From: Lawsonibacter asaccharolyticus
GTDB taxonomy: Bacteria; Bacillota; Clostridia; Oscillospirales; Oscillospiraceae
Direction of reading: 5' to 3'
Length of the DNA: 64,000 bases
NCBI GenBank assembly: GCA_003112755.1
Contig: BFBT01000001.1
Coordinates: 1,922,001 to 1,986,000 of the forward strand
Positions 26,696 to 35,052 of the stretch are shown here, in pieces (the first letter of the stretch is position 1; the number at the start of each line of letters is the position of its first letter). A program made the position numbers and the translations under genes. Under the pieces are notes generated by a model that ran no database searches, was not told where the DNA came from, and worked only from the letters and a program-made list of their open reading frames with translations.

Positions 26696-27622
26696 TCAGC
26701 TGTGCCGCTGAGAGTCGGACTGCGCCCGGGCCCGCTGGAGGACGAAACGCAGGAAGGCCTGCATAGAGGGGGGCTGCTCCTCATCCCGGCGATAGGCCAT
26801 ATAGATGGTGCGCTTGTAGAGGCGGTCCTTCAGGTGAAGGAGCTTCACCTGGCTGTTGTCCAGCACGTCCGTTTTGGCCACAATGGACACTCCGAAGCCG
26901 CTGGCCACCAGAGAGGAGATGCTGGCCTCTCCGGTGGCATTGCAGAATACCTGAGGCGTCCAGCCGCTCTGGGAGATGTACGCCATGATATCCCGGTAGA
27001 TCTGGACATGGGGCATATAGGTGATAAAGGGGTAGGGGGCGAGCTGACTGAGCAGGATCTGGTCCTCCGCAGCCAGCGGATGGTCCGGCGGCACGATGGC
27101 CACCAGCTCCTGGTCCAGCAGGGGGACGAACTCCACCTCCGGCTCGCCCTCCTCGTAGATACAGAAGACCACGTCATAGAGGAAGGTCTTCAGCCCGTCC
27201 AGCAGCTCCCGGGTGGGCAGCTCCCGAAAGCCGAAGGTGACCTGCTCATAGCCTGGCTGCTGGAGAAAGGCCCGCACCGTCTCGGGCATGAATTTGGGGG
27301 AGAGGGGGGCGATGTAGCCCACGTCGATGTGGCCCTGCCCCGGGCGGGCGGCCCGCTTCAGGGTGGCGTTCACAGAGTCCAGGCGGCCCAGGAGGGCGTC
27401 CACCTCCTTAAAATAGAGCAGGCCGTATTTGCTCAGTTCCAGGTGGCGTCCCTTTCGGAGAAAGAGGGGGACTCCCAGCTCCCGTTCCAGGCTGGCGATG
27501 GCGGCGCTGAGGGAGGGCTGGGAGATCATCAGCTGTTCCGCGGTCCGGTGGAAGTTCAGCTGTCCGGCTGCTGTCCTAAAATAATAGAGCTGATTCAATG
27601 TCAAATTGCTGCACCTCCCCAA
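26696..27622 (-). CDS. LysR-family transcriptional regulator
   Basis: A 308-residue regulator: winged helix-turn-helix at residues 5-65 (LNQLYYFRTAAGQLNFHRTA, QPSLSAAIASLERELGVPLF) and a periplasmic-binding-like effector domain from about residue 95. It points away from the SDR/TRAP/isomerase genes across a 226-base AT-rich gap, the normal arrangement for a LysR regulator and its target. It therefore probably controls that putative carbohydrate-acid operon (inference). No ribosome binding site of usual strength precedes the GTG or ATG choices; I keep the longest frame that begins at the conserved domain. Confidence 0.9.
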   Translation of the reverse strand: MGRCSNLTLNQLYYFRTAAGQLNFHRTAEQLMISQPSLSAAIASLERELGVPLFLRKGRHLELSKYGLLYFKEVDALLGRLDSVNATLKRAARPGQGHIDVGYIAPLSPKFMPETVRAFLQQPGYEQVTFGFRELPTRELLDGLKTFLYDVVFCIYEEGEPEVEFVPLLDQELVAIVPPDHPLAAEDQILLSQLAPYPFITYMPHVQIYRDIMAYISQSGWTPQVFCNATGEASISSLVASGFGVSIVAKTDVLDNSQVKLLHLKDRLYKRTIYMAYRRDEEQPPSMQAFLRFVLQRARAQSDSQRHS

Positions 27623-27848
27623 AAATGCGGAAAAATATCCTATATATTTCCCTATATTTTATTAAAGATTGAGAAGTTTGTCAAGAAATAAACAAATATT
27701 AATAAAATTAAATCTATCAAAAAGGAAATGAATTGGTATTTTACTTTTTGACGGCTTGGCTGGATAATAGAGACAGGAAAAGGAAAAGAAAACCCGATTG
27801 GATTTGTGATAATATTCAAAGAAAGAGCTTTAGAAATGAGGGATCGAT

Positions 27849-28601
27849 ATGGAGCGTTATCAGGATAAAGTGGTGCTGATCACCGGTGCGGGTGACGTGG
27901 CCGAGGCGGCTGCTAAGCGGCTGCTGTGTGAGGGAGCAAAGGTGGCTTTCTCTGACTTCTCCCAGGAGGCGCTGGACGCAGCCATCTCCGGGCTGAAGGC
28001 CGAGGGGTGGGACGGGGAGCGCCTTATGGGCATAAAGTGCGACGTGCGGAAGTATGAGGAGTGCGAGGCGGCGGCCAATGCCGTCCTGGCCAGGTGGGGG
28101 CAGATCGACACCCTGGTAGCCACCGCCGGCATCATCCGCCACTGTCCCATCGACGAGATGACTGAAGCCCAGTGGCAGGATGTTGTGGACATCAACCTCA
28201 CCGGCGTGTTCCACGCGGTGAAGTCGGTGGTCCCCTCCATGAAGGAGCGGAAATACGGACATATCGTGGTCATCTCCTCCATTGGAGGTCGGACGGGCCG
28301 TCCCGGCGTGGGTGTCAACTACGCTGCCACCAAGGCCGGTGTGAACGGGTTGGTGATGTGCCTGGGCTATGAGCTGGGGCCCTGGCAGATCACGGTGAAC
28401 AGCGTGGCCCCCGGCCCCCTGAAGGGAAAGATGTTCGCCGGCATGACCCAGGACCGTATCGAATCCCTGTCCGCCGGTATCCGCCTCCAGAGGATGGGCG
28501 AACTGAGCGACGTGGCCGCCGCCATCGCCTATCTGGGCAGCGACGACGCCGCCTGGACCACCGGCGAGGTGCTGGATGTGAACGGCGGCCTCCAGTATTG
28601 A
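27849..28601 (+). CDS. SDR-family oxidoreductase
   Basis: A 250-residue short-chain dehydrogenase/reductase using NAD(P)H. The N-terminal glycine motif is TGAGDVAEA instead of the usual TGxxxGIG, with acidic residue F-S-D-F after strand 2 pointing to NAD preference. Catalytic residues: Ser in VISSIGG, and YAATK giving Tyr and Lys. Like 3-oxoacyl-ACP reductases and polyol/aldonate dehydrogenases in length. First gene after the divergent LysR, followed by the TRAP binding protein, so it may oxidise the imported substrate. Confidence 0.92.
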   Translation: MERYQDKVVLITGAGDVAEAAAKRLLCEGAKVAFSDFSQEALDAAISGLKAEGWDGERLMGIKCDVRKYEECEAAANAVLARWGQIDTLVATAGIIRHCPIDEMTEAQWQDVVDINLTGVFHAVKSVVPSMKERKYGHIVVISSIGGRTGRPGVGVNYAATKAGVNGLVMCLGYELGPWQITVNSVAPGPLKGKMFAGMTQDRIESLSAGIRLQRMGELSDVAAAIAYLGSDDAAWTTGEVLDVNGGLQY

Positions 28602-28679
28602 GGCCGGCAGATCCTTTGTGCAAAAGCCGTGAAAACGGCGCTGATCCATAGCTGATACATAAAACGAGGAGGAAAGACA

Positions 28680-29798
28680 ATGAAAAAAGCGATTGCCCTG
28701 ATTCTGACCCTGGCCATGTCCCTGAGCCTGGCCGCCTGCTCAGGCGGTGGAAGCGGCTCCGGAGCCGCTTCCAATCCCCCGGCTGCTTCCGGCGGTAGCA
28801 GCACATCTGGTACGGTCTCTTCCGGTTCTGCTTCCGGGGCCTATGCGGATCTGGAGCCTGTGGAGCTGACTCTGGCGGACTCTGCTGCGGTGGGAGCGGC
28901 TGGAGAGATTTTTGACCGCCTGTTTGCAGAGAAAGTGGAGGAGATCACCGGCGGCAAGATGACGGTCTATTTGTATCTTAACGGCGAGTTGGGCAACGAT
29001 ATGGATCTGCTGTCCCAGATGCAGGCGGGCTATATTGATCTGGTGGGCTGCCAGATCGCTCCCGTGGTCTCCTTTGTCCCCGAGATGGCCATCTTCGACC
29101 TGCCCATGGTGTTTGCCCAGTATGACGGTGAGACCATCGACCAGGTGCTCAACGGCGACAGCCAGACCCATGCCGCCATGTCCGCCGCCTATGAGAAAGT
29201 GGGTCTGGAGCTGCTGGGCATCCAGCAGTACGCCACCTACCGCCTCACCACTGCCAATCGGGAGTTGCGCAAACTGGAGGATTTCAAAAACCTCCAGATC
29301 CGCACCATGGAGAACAGCAACCACATGGCCTTCTGGACTGCCATCGGCGCCGCCCCCACTCCTCTGGCCTGGGCTGAGGTGTTCATTTCCCTTCAGAACG
29401 GCACCATCGACGCCCAGGAGAACGCAGCGGATACCTGCGCCAGCACCAACTTTCAGGAGGTCCAGAAGTACCTGGCCTGTACTAACCATATCCTGTACGC
29501 CAACCAGCTGTCCATGAACAAGGAGAAGTATGACTCCCTGGATCCCGCTTACCAGGAGGCGATCAATCAGGCAGTCGCAGAGGCGATTGAAGAGATGAAA
29601 TCCCAGATGGTGGAGAGCGATGAGACCAACAAGCAGACCTTGGTGGATGGTGGCATGACCCTCATTGAGTATGATGACGCCTTCTTCCAGGAGATCCTGG
29701 CGCTGGATACTGTCCAGGCCCTCTACGATAAGATCGATGCGGATGTAAATGGTCTGGGCACCACCCTTCAGGAGGAGCTTGCCGCCGCTCAGGGCTGA
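28680..29798 (+). CDS. TRAP transporter substrate-binding lipoprotein (DctP family)
   Basis: A 372-residue extracytoplasmic binding protein. Signal peptide with lipobox LAAC, Cys20 lipidated, then a Gly/Ser-rich linker. The DctP domain shows the conserved segments NLQIRTMENSNHMAFWTAIG, with the Arg that clamps the ligand's carboxylate, and PTPLAWAEVFISLQNGTIDA. Expected ligand: a C4-dicarboxylate, sugar acid or similar carboxylate. Odd: the DctQ and DctM membrane subunits are not next to it or anywhere in the window. AGGAGG precedes the start. Confidence 0.93.
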   Translation: MKKAIALILTLAMSLSLAACSGGGSGSGAASNPPAASGGSSTSGTVSSGSASGAYADLEPVELTLADSAAVGAAGEIFDRLFAEKVEEITGGKMTVYLYLNGELGNDMDLLSQMQAGYIDLVGCQIAPVVSFVPEMAIFDLPMVFAQYDGETIDQVLNGDSQTHAAMSAAYEKVGLELLGIQQYATYRLTTANRELRKLEDFKNLQIRTMENSNHMAFWTAIGAAPTPLAWAEVFISLQNGTIDAQENAADTCASTNFQEVQKYLACTNHILYANQLSMNKEKYDSLDPAYQEAINQAVAEAIEEMKSQMVESDETNKQTLVDGGMTLIEYDDAFFQEILALDTVQALYDKIDADVNGLGTTLQEELAAAQG

Positions 29799-29961
29799 TC
29801 TATCCCGCGATATTCCGCTTAGCAGCAGTTTCTTCCTGTTGCTCCTCTTAAACCGAATGCCTCTTTGCGGTCCGCTGGTCAGAGCGGGCCGTAAGGGGGC
29901 ATTCCCCTTCCAGCAATCAAACAGACGGGCGAACGCCCCACAGAATAAGGAGGTCTCTCTT

Positions 29962-30780
29962 ATGAGCAAGTTTTTTTCCCTGGCCTATCTGACTCTGCCC
30001 AACACCCACCCGGTGGATCAGATCGAGATCGCCGCCCAGTGCGGCTATGAGGGGGTGGGCCTGCGGACCATCTCCCAGCACCTGCCCGGAGAGCCGGACT
30101 ACGCCCTGGCCAACGGCCGAATGTTCCAGATGGTCCGCGCTGCCCTGGAGCGCACCGGCGTGAGGCTGATGGACATCGAACTGGCCCGGGTGGCGGACGG
30201 GGTGGACGTAATGAGCTACGAGAAGGAGTTCGCCCTGGGGGCCGAGCTGGGGGCGAAATACGCTATCGCCAGCGTGTGGAGTGCGGACCGGGACTTCTCC
30301 CGGGTGCAGTTCGAGAAGATGTGCGATCTGGCGGACAAATACGGCATGAAGCTCAATCTGGAGTTCGTCCCCTTCTCAAACATCCCCGGCCTGACCGAAG
30401 CCCTGGCCTGGATGGACCTGATGGACCGGCCCAATGTGCAGGTGCTGGTGGACACTCTGCACGCCCACCGGGTGAAGGTCACCCCAGAACAGCTGCGGGA
30501 GGTAGCGGCAGAGCGATTCGGCTTCGTCCACCTGTGCGACGGTCCGGCCTTCATCCCGCCGGTGGACCACCCGGACATGGTGGGCGTGGCCCGGGGCGGA
30601 CGGCTGTACGTGGGAGAGGGCGGCATCGACCTGGCGGGGATGCTGAAGAACATCCCTGATCCCCCCTACTATTCCATCGAGCTGCCCAACGCGGCGGAGG
30701 TGGCGATCCGGGGCAAGCTGGAGCACGCCAGACGCTGCCTGGAGACCGCCAAAACCTTCTTCGCGGCGCACCAGATCTGA
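29962..30780 (+). CDS. Sugar phosphate isomerase/epimerase (xylose-isomerase-like TIM barrel)
   Basis: A 272-residue AP-endonuclease-2-type TIM barrel. Metal-binding acidic and histidine positions can be seen in NLEFVPF (Glu), VLVDTLHAHR (Asp, His) and HLCDGPAF (His, Asp), with YSIELPN near the C-terminus. ATG 29962 selected because aaggaggt stands eight bases upstream; the frame extends further 5' without conserved sequence. Third gene of the SDR-TRAP-isomerase unit, ended by a strong terminator. Likely acts on a keto-sugar or inosose-like compound; the actual substrate is unknown. Confidence 0.9.
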   Translation: MSKFFSLAYLTLPNTHPVDQIEIAAQCGYEGVGLRTISQHLPGEPDYALANGRMFQMVRAALERTGVRLMDIELARVADGVDVMSYEKEFALGAELGAKYAIASVWSADRDFSRVQFEKMCDLADKYGMKLNLEFVPFSNIPGLTEALAWMDLMDRPNVQVLVDTLHAHRVKVTPEQLREVAAERFGFVHLCDGPAFIPPVDHPDMVGVARGGRLYVGEGGIDLAGMLKNIPDPPYYSIELPNAAEVAIRGKLEHARRCLETAKTFFAAHQI

Positions 30781-30785
30781 AGAGA

Positions 30786-30824
30786 AAAGAGGCCCGGGAT
30801 CTTCTGATCCCGGGCCTCTTTTTG
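30786..30824. terminator. Terminator between the isomerase gene and sstT
   Basis: Stem AAAGAGGCCCGGGATC with its full complement across a 4-nt ttct loop, then T5. Near-symmetric A and T flanks suit both converging transcripts. Confidence 0.93.
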
Positions 30825-30832
30825 GCGTTTGG

Positions 30833-32044
30833 TCAGTCCTGACGAGCGGCCAGGCGGCGGCTGCGGAACTCGGCGGCCGCGGTGAACAGCACGTCGGAGG
30901 AGGAGTTCAGTGCCGTCTCGCAGGAGTCCTGGACGACGCCGATGATGAAGCCGATGCCCACCACCTGCATGGCGATGTCGTTGGGAATGCCGAACAGGCT
31001 GCACGCCATGGGAATCAGCAGCAGGGAGCCCCCCGCCACACCGGAGGAGCCGCAGGCGGCGATGGAGGCTACCACGCTGAGCAGGAAGGCGGTAGGAAAG
31101 TCCACCGAGATGCCCAGGGTGTTGGCAGCGGCCAGGGTGAGGACCGAGATGGTGATGGCGGCCCCAGCCATGTTGATGGTGGCTCCCAAGGGGATGGAGA
31201 CGGAGTACTTCTCCTCGTCCAGGCCCAGCTCCTTGCACAGCCGCAGGTTGACCGGGATATTAGCGGCGGAGCTGCGGGTGAAGAAGGCCATGATGCCGCT
31301 CTCCTTCAGGCAGCGGAACACCAGAGGATAGGGGTTGCGCCGGATGCACAGGAAGACCAGAATGGGGTTGACGATCAAGGCCACGAAGAACATGCAGCCC
31401 GCCAGGACGCAGAGCAGGCGGCCGTAGTCCAGGAAGGAGGAGAAGCCGGTCTCCGATACCGTGGTGAACACCAGACCCAGGATGCCGAAGGGGGCGCAGC
31501 TGATGACCCAGCGGATGGCGGTGGAGAGGGCGTCAGACAGATCGCCCAGCACCTGCTTGGTGCGGTCGGAGGCGTCCCGCAGGGCGATGCCGAAGACCAC
31601 AGCCCACAGCAGCACCCCGATATAGTTGGCCTCCGCCATAGCGGAGATGGGGTTGCTCACCGCGTTGTTGAGCAGGGTCTGGAGGATCTCGCCGATGCCG
31701 CCGGGGGCGCTGGAGGCGGCCTCCTGGGCCAGCGCCAGGGTGGAGGGAAACAGAAAGCTGGCAACCACCGCACACAGCGCAGCCAGAAGGGTGCCGATGA
31801 GGTAGAGCGCGATGACGGTGCTCATGTTGCTCTTGGCCCCTTTCTTGTGCTGTGCCAGGGAGTGCAAGACCAGGAAAAAGACAAGCAGGGGGGCCAGGGC
31901 CTTCAGCGCGCCTACGAACAGGGTGCCCAGGAGGCTGAGGAAGGAGGCGCCGGGCAGGAGGAAGCCCAGGACAGCGCCCAGGATCAGGCCGATCAGAATA
32001 CGTTTGACCAGGCTGAGCTGGTTCCATTTGCAAAGCAGTTCCAT
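30833..32044 (-). CDS. sstT: Serine/threonine:Na+ symporter SstT
   Basis: A 403-residue dicarboxylate/amino-acid:cation symporter (DAACS family) of the SstT group, importing serine and threonine with Na+. About eight membrane helices and two re-entrant loops; the serine-rich loop reads [14 protein letters not shown] and the transport core has the [11 protein letters not shown] segment equivalent to GATINMDG. ATG 32044 is preceded by aaagga; the open frame continues through the upstream tRNA gene and is not coding there. Transcribed in the same direction as tRNA-Gly, whose terminator lies about 90 bases upstream. Confidence 0.95.
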   Translation of the reverse strand: MELLCKWNQLSLVKRILIGLILGAVLGFLLPGASFLSLLGTLFVGALKALAPLLVFFLVLHSLAQHKKGAKSNMSTVIALYLIGTLLAALCAVVASFLFPSTLALAQEAASSAPGGIGEILQTLLNNAVSNPISAMAEANYIGVLLWAVVFGIALRDASDRTKQVLGDLSDALSTAIRWVISCAPFGILGLVFTTVSETGFSSFLDYGRLLCVLAGCMFFVALIVNPILVFLCIRRNPYPLVFRCLKESGIMAFFTRSSAANIPVNLRLCKELGLDEEKYSVSIPLGATINMAGAAITISVLTLAAANTLGISVDFPTAFLLSVVASIAACGSSGVAGGSLLLIPMACSLFGIPNDIAMQVVGIGFIIGVVQDSCETALNSSSDVLFTAAAEFRSRRLAARQD

Positions 32045-32132
32045 GAAGAGGTTCCTTTCTGGCCAAAGGCCGGGGAATGGAGGGTGTTCCGCCGGAAGAG
32101 GACATCTGTCCGTCCGGACAAAGAGGCCAAAA

Positions 32133-32158
32133 AAAGACACGCTTAGAAGCGTGTCTTT
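32133..32158 (-). terminator. Terminator of the tRNA-Gly transcript
   Basis: On the minus strand AAAGACACGCT-tct-AAGCGTGTCTTT followed by a T run, immediately 3' of the tRNA gene. Confidence 0.9.
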
Positions 32159-32163
32159 CTTTT

Positions 32164-32239
32164 TGGAGCGAGTGACGGGGCTCGAACCCGCTACCTCCAC
32201 CTTGGCAAGGTGGCGCTCTACCAGATGAGCTACACTCGC
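32164..32239 (-). tRNA. tRNA-Gly (anticodon GCC)
   Basis: A 76-nt cloverleaf with encoded CCA. Acceptor stem GCGAGTG pairs with CACTCGC, discriminator T; D arm GCTCATCTGGTAGAGC; anticodon stem CCACC/GGTGG around TTGCCAA, giving anticodon GCC; T arm GCGGGTTCGAACCCCGT. The acceptor, anticodon and T stems pair well. Confidence 0.98.
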
Positions 32240-32252
32240 AACAACAAAGCAT

Positions 32253-32280
32253 ATTATAGCAGAAAATTTGTCGCTGTCAA
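32253..32280 (-). promoter_or_regulatory. Consensus promoter of tRNA-Gly
   Basis: On the minus strand TTGACA (32275-32280), 16-bp spacer, TATAAT (32253-32258). Both hexamers are perfect, fitting a highly transcribed stable RNA. Confidence 0.9.
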
Positions 32281-32308
32281 GCATAAAATGAAAAAATTGA
32301 GAATGATC

Positions 32309-33469
32309 TCATTCCGCCCCGTCGGAGGAGGCGGAGGAGGTGCCGGGAACCTCCTCCGTCCCCTCCTGGCTGTCCGACGGCTCCCCGCAGGGGGGGACCG
32401 CCTGGGTATCCCACTGGTAGCCCAGGGCGGCCATCTCCCGGTCAGAGAGGAGGGGGTACTGCCCGCGGCTGTCCGCCCCCCGGGTGAGGTCCAGATGGCG
32501 ATAGCCGCTCTCGGTGCGGACGACGTTCCAGAAGTGGGGTGACCCGTCCAGGGTGCCCGGTACCACCATGCCGGTCAGCTCCAGCCGTTGGGCCAACAGC
32601 AGGGCGGCCAGGGCAAGTCCCTCGCTGTCTGCTGCCCCCGCCACCAGGGCGTCATAAGCGCTGGCCCCCCCCTCCGGATCGTAGTGTCCGGCGTCCAGCA
32701 CGGCGGCAGATACGGTCTGGATGGCCTCGTCCCCCTCGGTCCCCCAGATGGAGACCACGATCTCATTGGCGCGCCGGGCCAGGGCAGTCCGGCGGCGCTG
32801 GAGCTCTTTCTGCTCCAGGTGGTAGGTAAGCAGGACCTCCACGATGCGCTGGCGGCCGCTCTCCTCCCCTTGGGGATAGATATAGACCTGGGCCTCGGGC
32901 AGATCCAGGGCGGTGTCCGGACTGGCATAGTAGGCCTCCCGGAAGAGGGTTTGGATGTAGGTCTCGTCCCCCTCGAAGTAGCTGATGCGCAGGGCGGCCT
33001 CGGTGCCGAAGGAGGAGAGCAGGTCCTTGAGTTGGGAGCGGATGGCGGTGGCACCGGTGGCGGCCACGATGGCGGAGACCTGCTCCCGGGTGCGGCGGTA
33101 GGTGATCTCCACAGCGGCCTCATAGTAGGAGACAATAGGGGTCACATCATAGCGGATGAAGTCCACTGAATAGGCTCCCAGAGGGTCCTCCTGGACCACC
33201 TCCAGACAGGCGTTGGACAGGGACTGCTCCACATCCTGGTCGTAGTTGTACATCCGGACAGTGCCCTCCTCCTCACCCAGGGAGATGAGGTAGATCAGGG
33301 CATTGACCAGCTCCTGGTAGTTCTCCACCCGAAGGATGGAGGAGTCCCCCTCGGCAGGGGGCGTGGCGCTGTGGGGAGTCACGCTGGTGTAGCTGCGGGC
33401 GAGCAGTGAGGAGCACCCGGACAGCAGCAGGGACAGCGCGGCCACGGCCGCGCAGAGCCTCCATTTCAT
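32309..33469 (-). CDS. Lipoprotein with degenerate transglutaminase-like domain
   Basis: A 386-residue secreted lipoprotein: signal peptide with lipobox LSGC (Cys19). The N-terminal 200 residues show no recognised motif. Residues about 270-335 match the clostridial transglutaminase-like pattern: DSEGLALA, then VVPGTLDGSPHFWNVV and YRHLDLTRG. The catalytic His (H312) and Asp (D327) positions are present, but the nucleophile Cys is replaced by Ser (S282). The C-terminus is acidic and Ser/Glu-rich. It is probably a binding or structural derivative of the cysteine-protease fold. Stands alone upstream of the tRNA gene. Confidence 0.8.
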   Translation of the reverse strand: MKWRLCAAVAALSLLLSGCSSLLARSYTSVTPHSATPPAEGDSSILRVENYQELVNALIYLISLGEEEGTVRMYNYDQDVEQSLSNACLEVVQEDPLGAYSVDFIRYDVTPIVSYYEAAVEITYRRTREQVSAIVAATGATAIRSQLKDLLSSFGTEAALRISYFEGDETYIQTLFREAYYASPDTALDLPEAQVYIYPQGEESGRQRIVEVLLTYHLEQKELQRRRTALARRANEIVVSIWGTEGDEAIQTVSAAVLDAGHYDPEGGASAYDALVAGAADSEGLALAALLLAQRLELTGMVVPGTLDGSPHFWNVVRTESGYRHLDLTRGADSRGQYPLLSDREMAALGYQWDTQAVPPCGEPSDSQEGTEEVPGTSSASSDGAE

Positions 33470-33500
33470 CAGATCCCTCCTCCCATGTTCCCGCCGGGGC

Positions 33501-34091
33501 TCACATCCCCAGCGCCTCTCCGATCAGTACGACTTCCATCTCCTCTGTGGCATTGGGACGAGCCCAAAGAACCGCAAGTCCTCGGCAGATGCGCTCCGGG
33601 CTCTTGCAGTCATAGCACCGGTCTGCCTTGGCGGCGCAGGGGGTCCTGCACCCCATGGACTGTGCCCGCTTGGGGGCGGCCACGTTCCGGGCCCGCCACA
33701 GTGCCGCCTCAAAATCGGGGGCGACCTTGTTGACACCCACCAGGAAGTAGACCTTCTGGTGGCCGTACAGGGTGGAGGAGACCCGGTTGCCGTTGCCATC
33801 GATGTTGACGATCTCCCCAGTCTCCGCCAGCGCGTTGGCGGAGGTGATGTACACATCGGTGAGGACGGAGTCCCTCAGGGCGCCCCCCTCCCAGTGCCAG
33901 ACCACCTGGTTGTGGGCAGCCAGCCTGGGGTAGAGCCCCATCTCCTTCACCGTCATGGACCCGCCGATGCCCACCGTTTTCCCATCGATCTGGCCGTCCA
34001 GATAGGCGGCCGCCTCATCTGCGGTGGGGAAGTAGGCGGTGCGGAAGCCGCGGGCCTCCAGGTTGGCGCGGAGTTTTTCCAGATCTGCCAT
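33501..34091 (-). CDS. LUD-domain protein (LutC/YkgG-like lactate utilisation family)
   Basis: A 196-residue single-domain protein of the LUD fold. Visible family features: the TADEAAAYLDGQIDGKTVGIGGS start, VYITSANALAETGEIVNIDG with the conserved Asn and Asp, and VGVNKVAP. A C-terminal cysteine set (C155-C173 region, CRTPCAAKADRCYDCKSPERIC) resembles that of stand-alone LUD proteins in Clostridia. ATG 34091 chosen from AGGGAGGT; the frame extends 11 codons further. LutA and LutB are not nearby, so a lactate role is uncertain. Confidence 0.87.
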   Translation of the reverse strand: MADLEKLRANLEARGFRTAYFPTADEAAAYLDGQIDGKTVGIGGSMTVKEMGLYPRLAAHNQVVWHWEGGALRDSVLTDVYITSANALAETGEIVNIDGNGNRVSSTLYGHQKVYFLVGVNKVAPDFEAALWRARNVAAPKRAQSMGCRTPCAAKADRCYDCKSPERICRGLAVLWARPNATEEMEVVLIGEALGM

Positions 34092-34120
34092 GGTGATACC
34101 TCCCTGAAAAAATGAATGGA

Positions 34121-34993
34121 TCACAGGTCATGCTGGTGATAGCTGTGGAAGCCCTGGCCCAGCACCTCGTGGGCATCGCACACGATGAGAAAGGCGGAGG
34201 GGTCGGTCTCCTTTACCGCCCGCTTCAGGGCCACGATCTGCTTCTGCTTGAAGGCGCACATGAGCACGTCTTTTGCCTCCCCGGACCAGGCCCCGGCCCC
34301 CCGGAGGATGGTGACGCCCCGGTCCAGCTCCGCACTGATGGAGCGGATGATCTCCTGGGGGCGGTCGCTGATGATATAGGCCACCTTGGCGTTGTCCAGG
34401 CCGTAGAGCACCCGGTCGATGACCAGGGAGGAGATATACAGGGAGACCAGCCCGTACAGGGCGCTGCTCAGGCTGTGGAAGGCCAGAGCGGCCAGGGCGA
34501 TGACCACCAGGTCCACCGCCATGACCAGGGTGCCCATGGGCAGATGGCCGAAGCGGAGCTTCAGCAGCCGGGCGATGAGATCGGTGCCGCCGGTGGTGGC
34601 TCCCTGGAGGAACACCATCCCAAGGGACAGCCCGATCAGCGCGCCGCCGAAGACGGAGGCCAGCATGGGGTCCATGGGCGGGAAGGAGTAACGGGCGGCC
34701 AGCAGGTCCACCCCCAGGGAGGTGGCGGCGGTGGCGAAGAGGGAGGAGGCCAGCAGCTTCCACCCCAGCAGCCGCCAGCCCAGCAGGAACAGGGGCAGGT
34801 TGAGGGCGATGACCGCACTGCCCACCGGGATGGCGGGGACGATGGCATGGATGATCTGCCCCAGGCCGGTCATCCCGCCCAAGGTGATCTGGTTGGGAAC
34901 ATAGCACCAGTCAAAGCCCAGGGCAAAGACAGCGGAGGCCAGTGTGATCCACAGATAGGGCCGGAAGGCGGCCCAGAGCTTGCCGGTGCGCAC
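34121..34993 (-). CDS. YitT-family membrane protein (DUF161/DUF2179)
   Basis: A 290-residue protein with five or six N-terminal membrane helices (about residues 10-175), including VPNQITLGGMTGLGQI and GATTGGTDLIARLL, followed by a cytoplasmic DUF2179 domain (about 205-285) beginning VAYIISDRPQEIIRSI. This architecture is diagnostic of the YitT family, whose molecular function is not settled. Ends 29 bases before the LUD gene start in the same orientation. Confidence 0.93.
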   Translation of the reverse strand: MRTGKLWAAFRPYLWITLASAVFALGFDWCYVPNQITLGGMTGLGQIIHAIVPAIPVGSAVIALNLPLFLLGWRLLGWKLLASSLFATAATSLGVDLLAARYSFPPMDPMLASVFGGALIGLSLGMVFLQGATTGGTDLIARLLKLRFGHLPMGTLVMAVDLVVIALAALAFHSLSSALYGLVSLYISSLVIDRVLYGLDNAKVAYIISDRPQEIIRSISAELDRGVTILRGAGAWSGEAKDVLMCAFKQKQIVALKRAVKETDPSAFLIVCDAHEVLGQGFHSYHQHDL

Positions 34994-35052
34994 AAAAAAA
35001 CTTCCTTTCCTTTTCTGGTTGGGCGGCGCGGCGGCTGCCCGGGACGGTGGTG

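Noticed and set aside
32045..32284. N-terminal extension of SstT across the tRNA gene
   Set aside because: The frame stays open by chance through tRNA-Gly and its terminator. The ribosome binding site and homology place the start at 32044.
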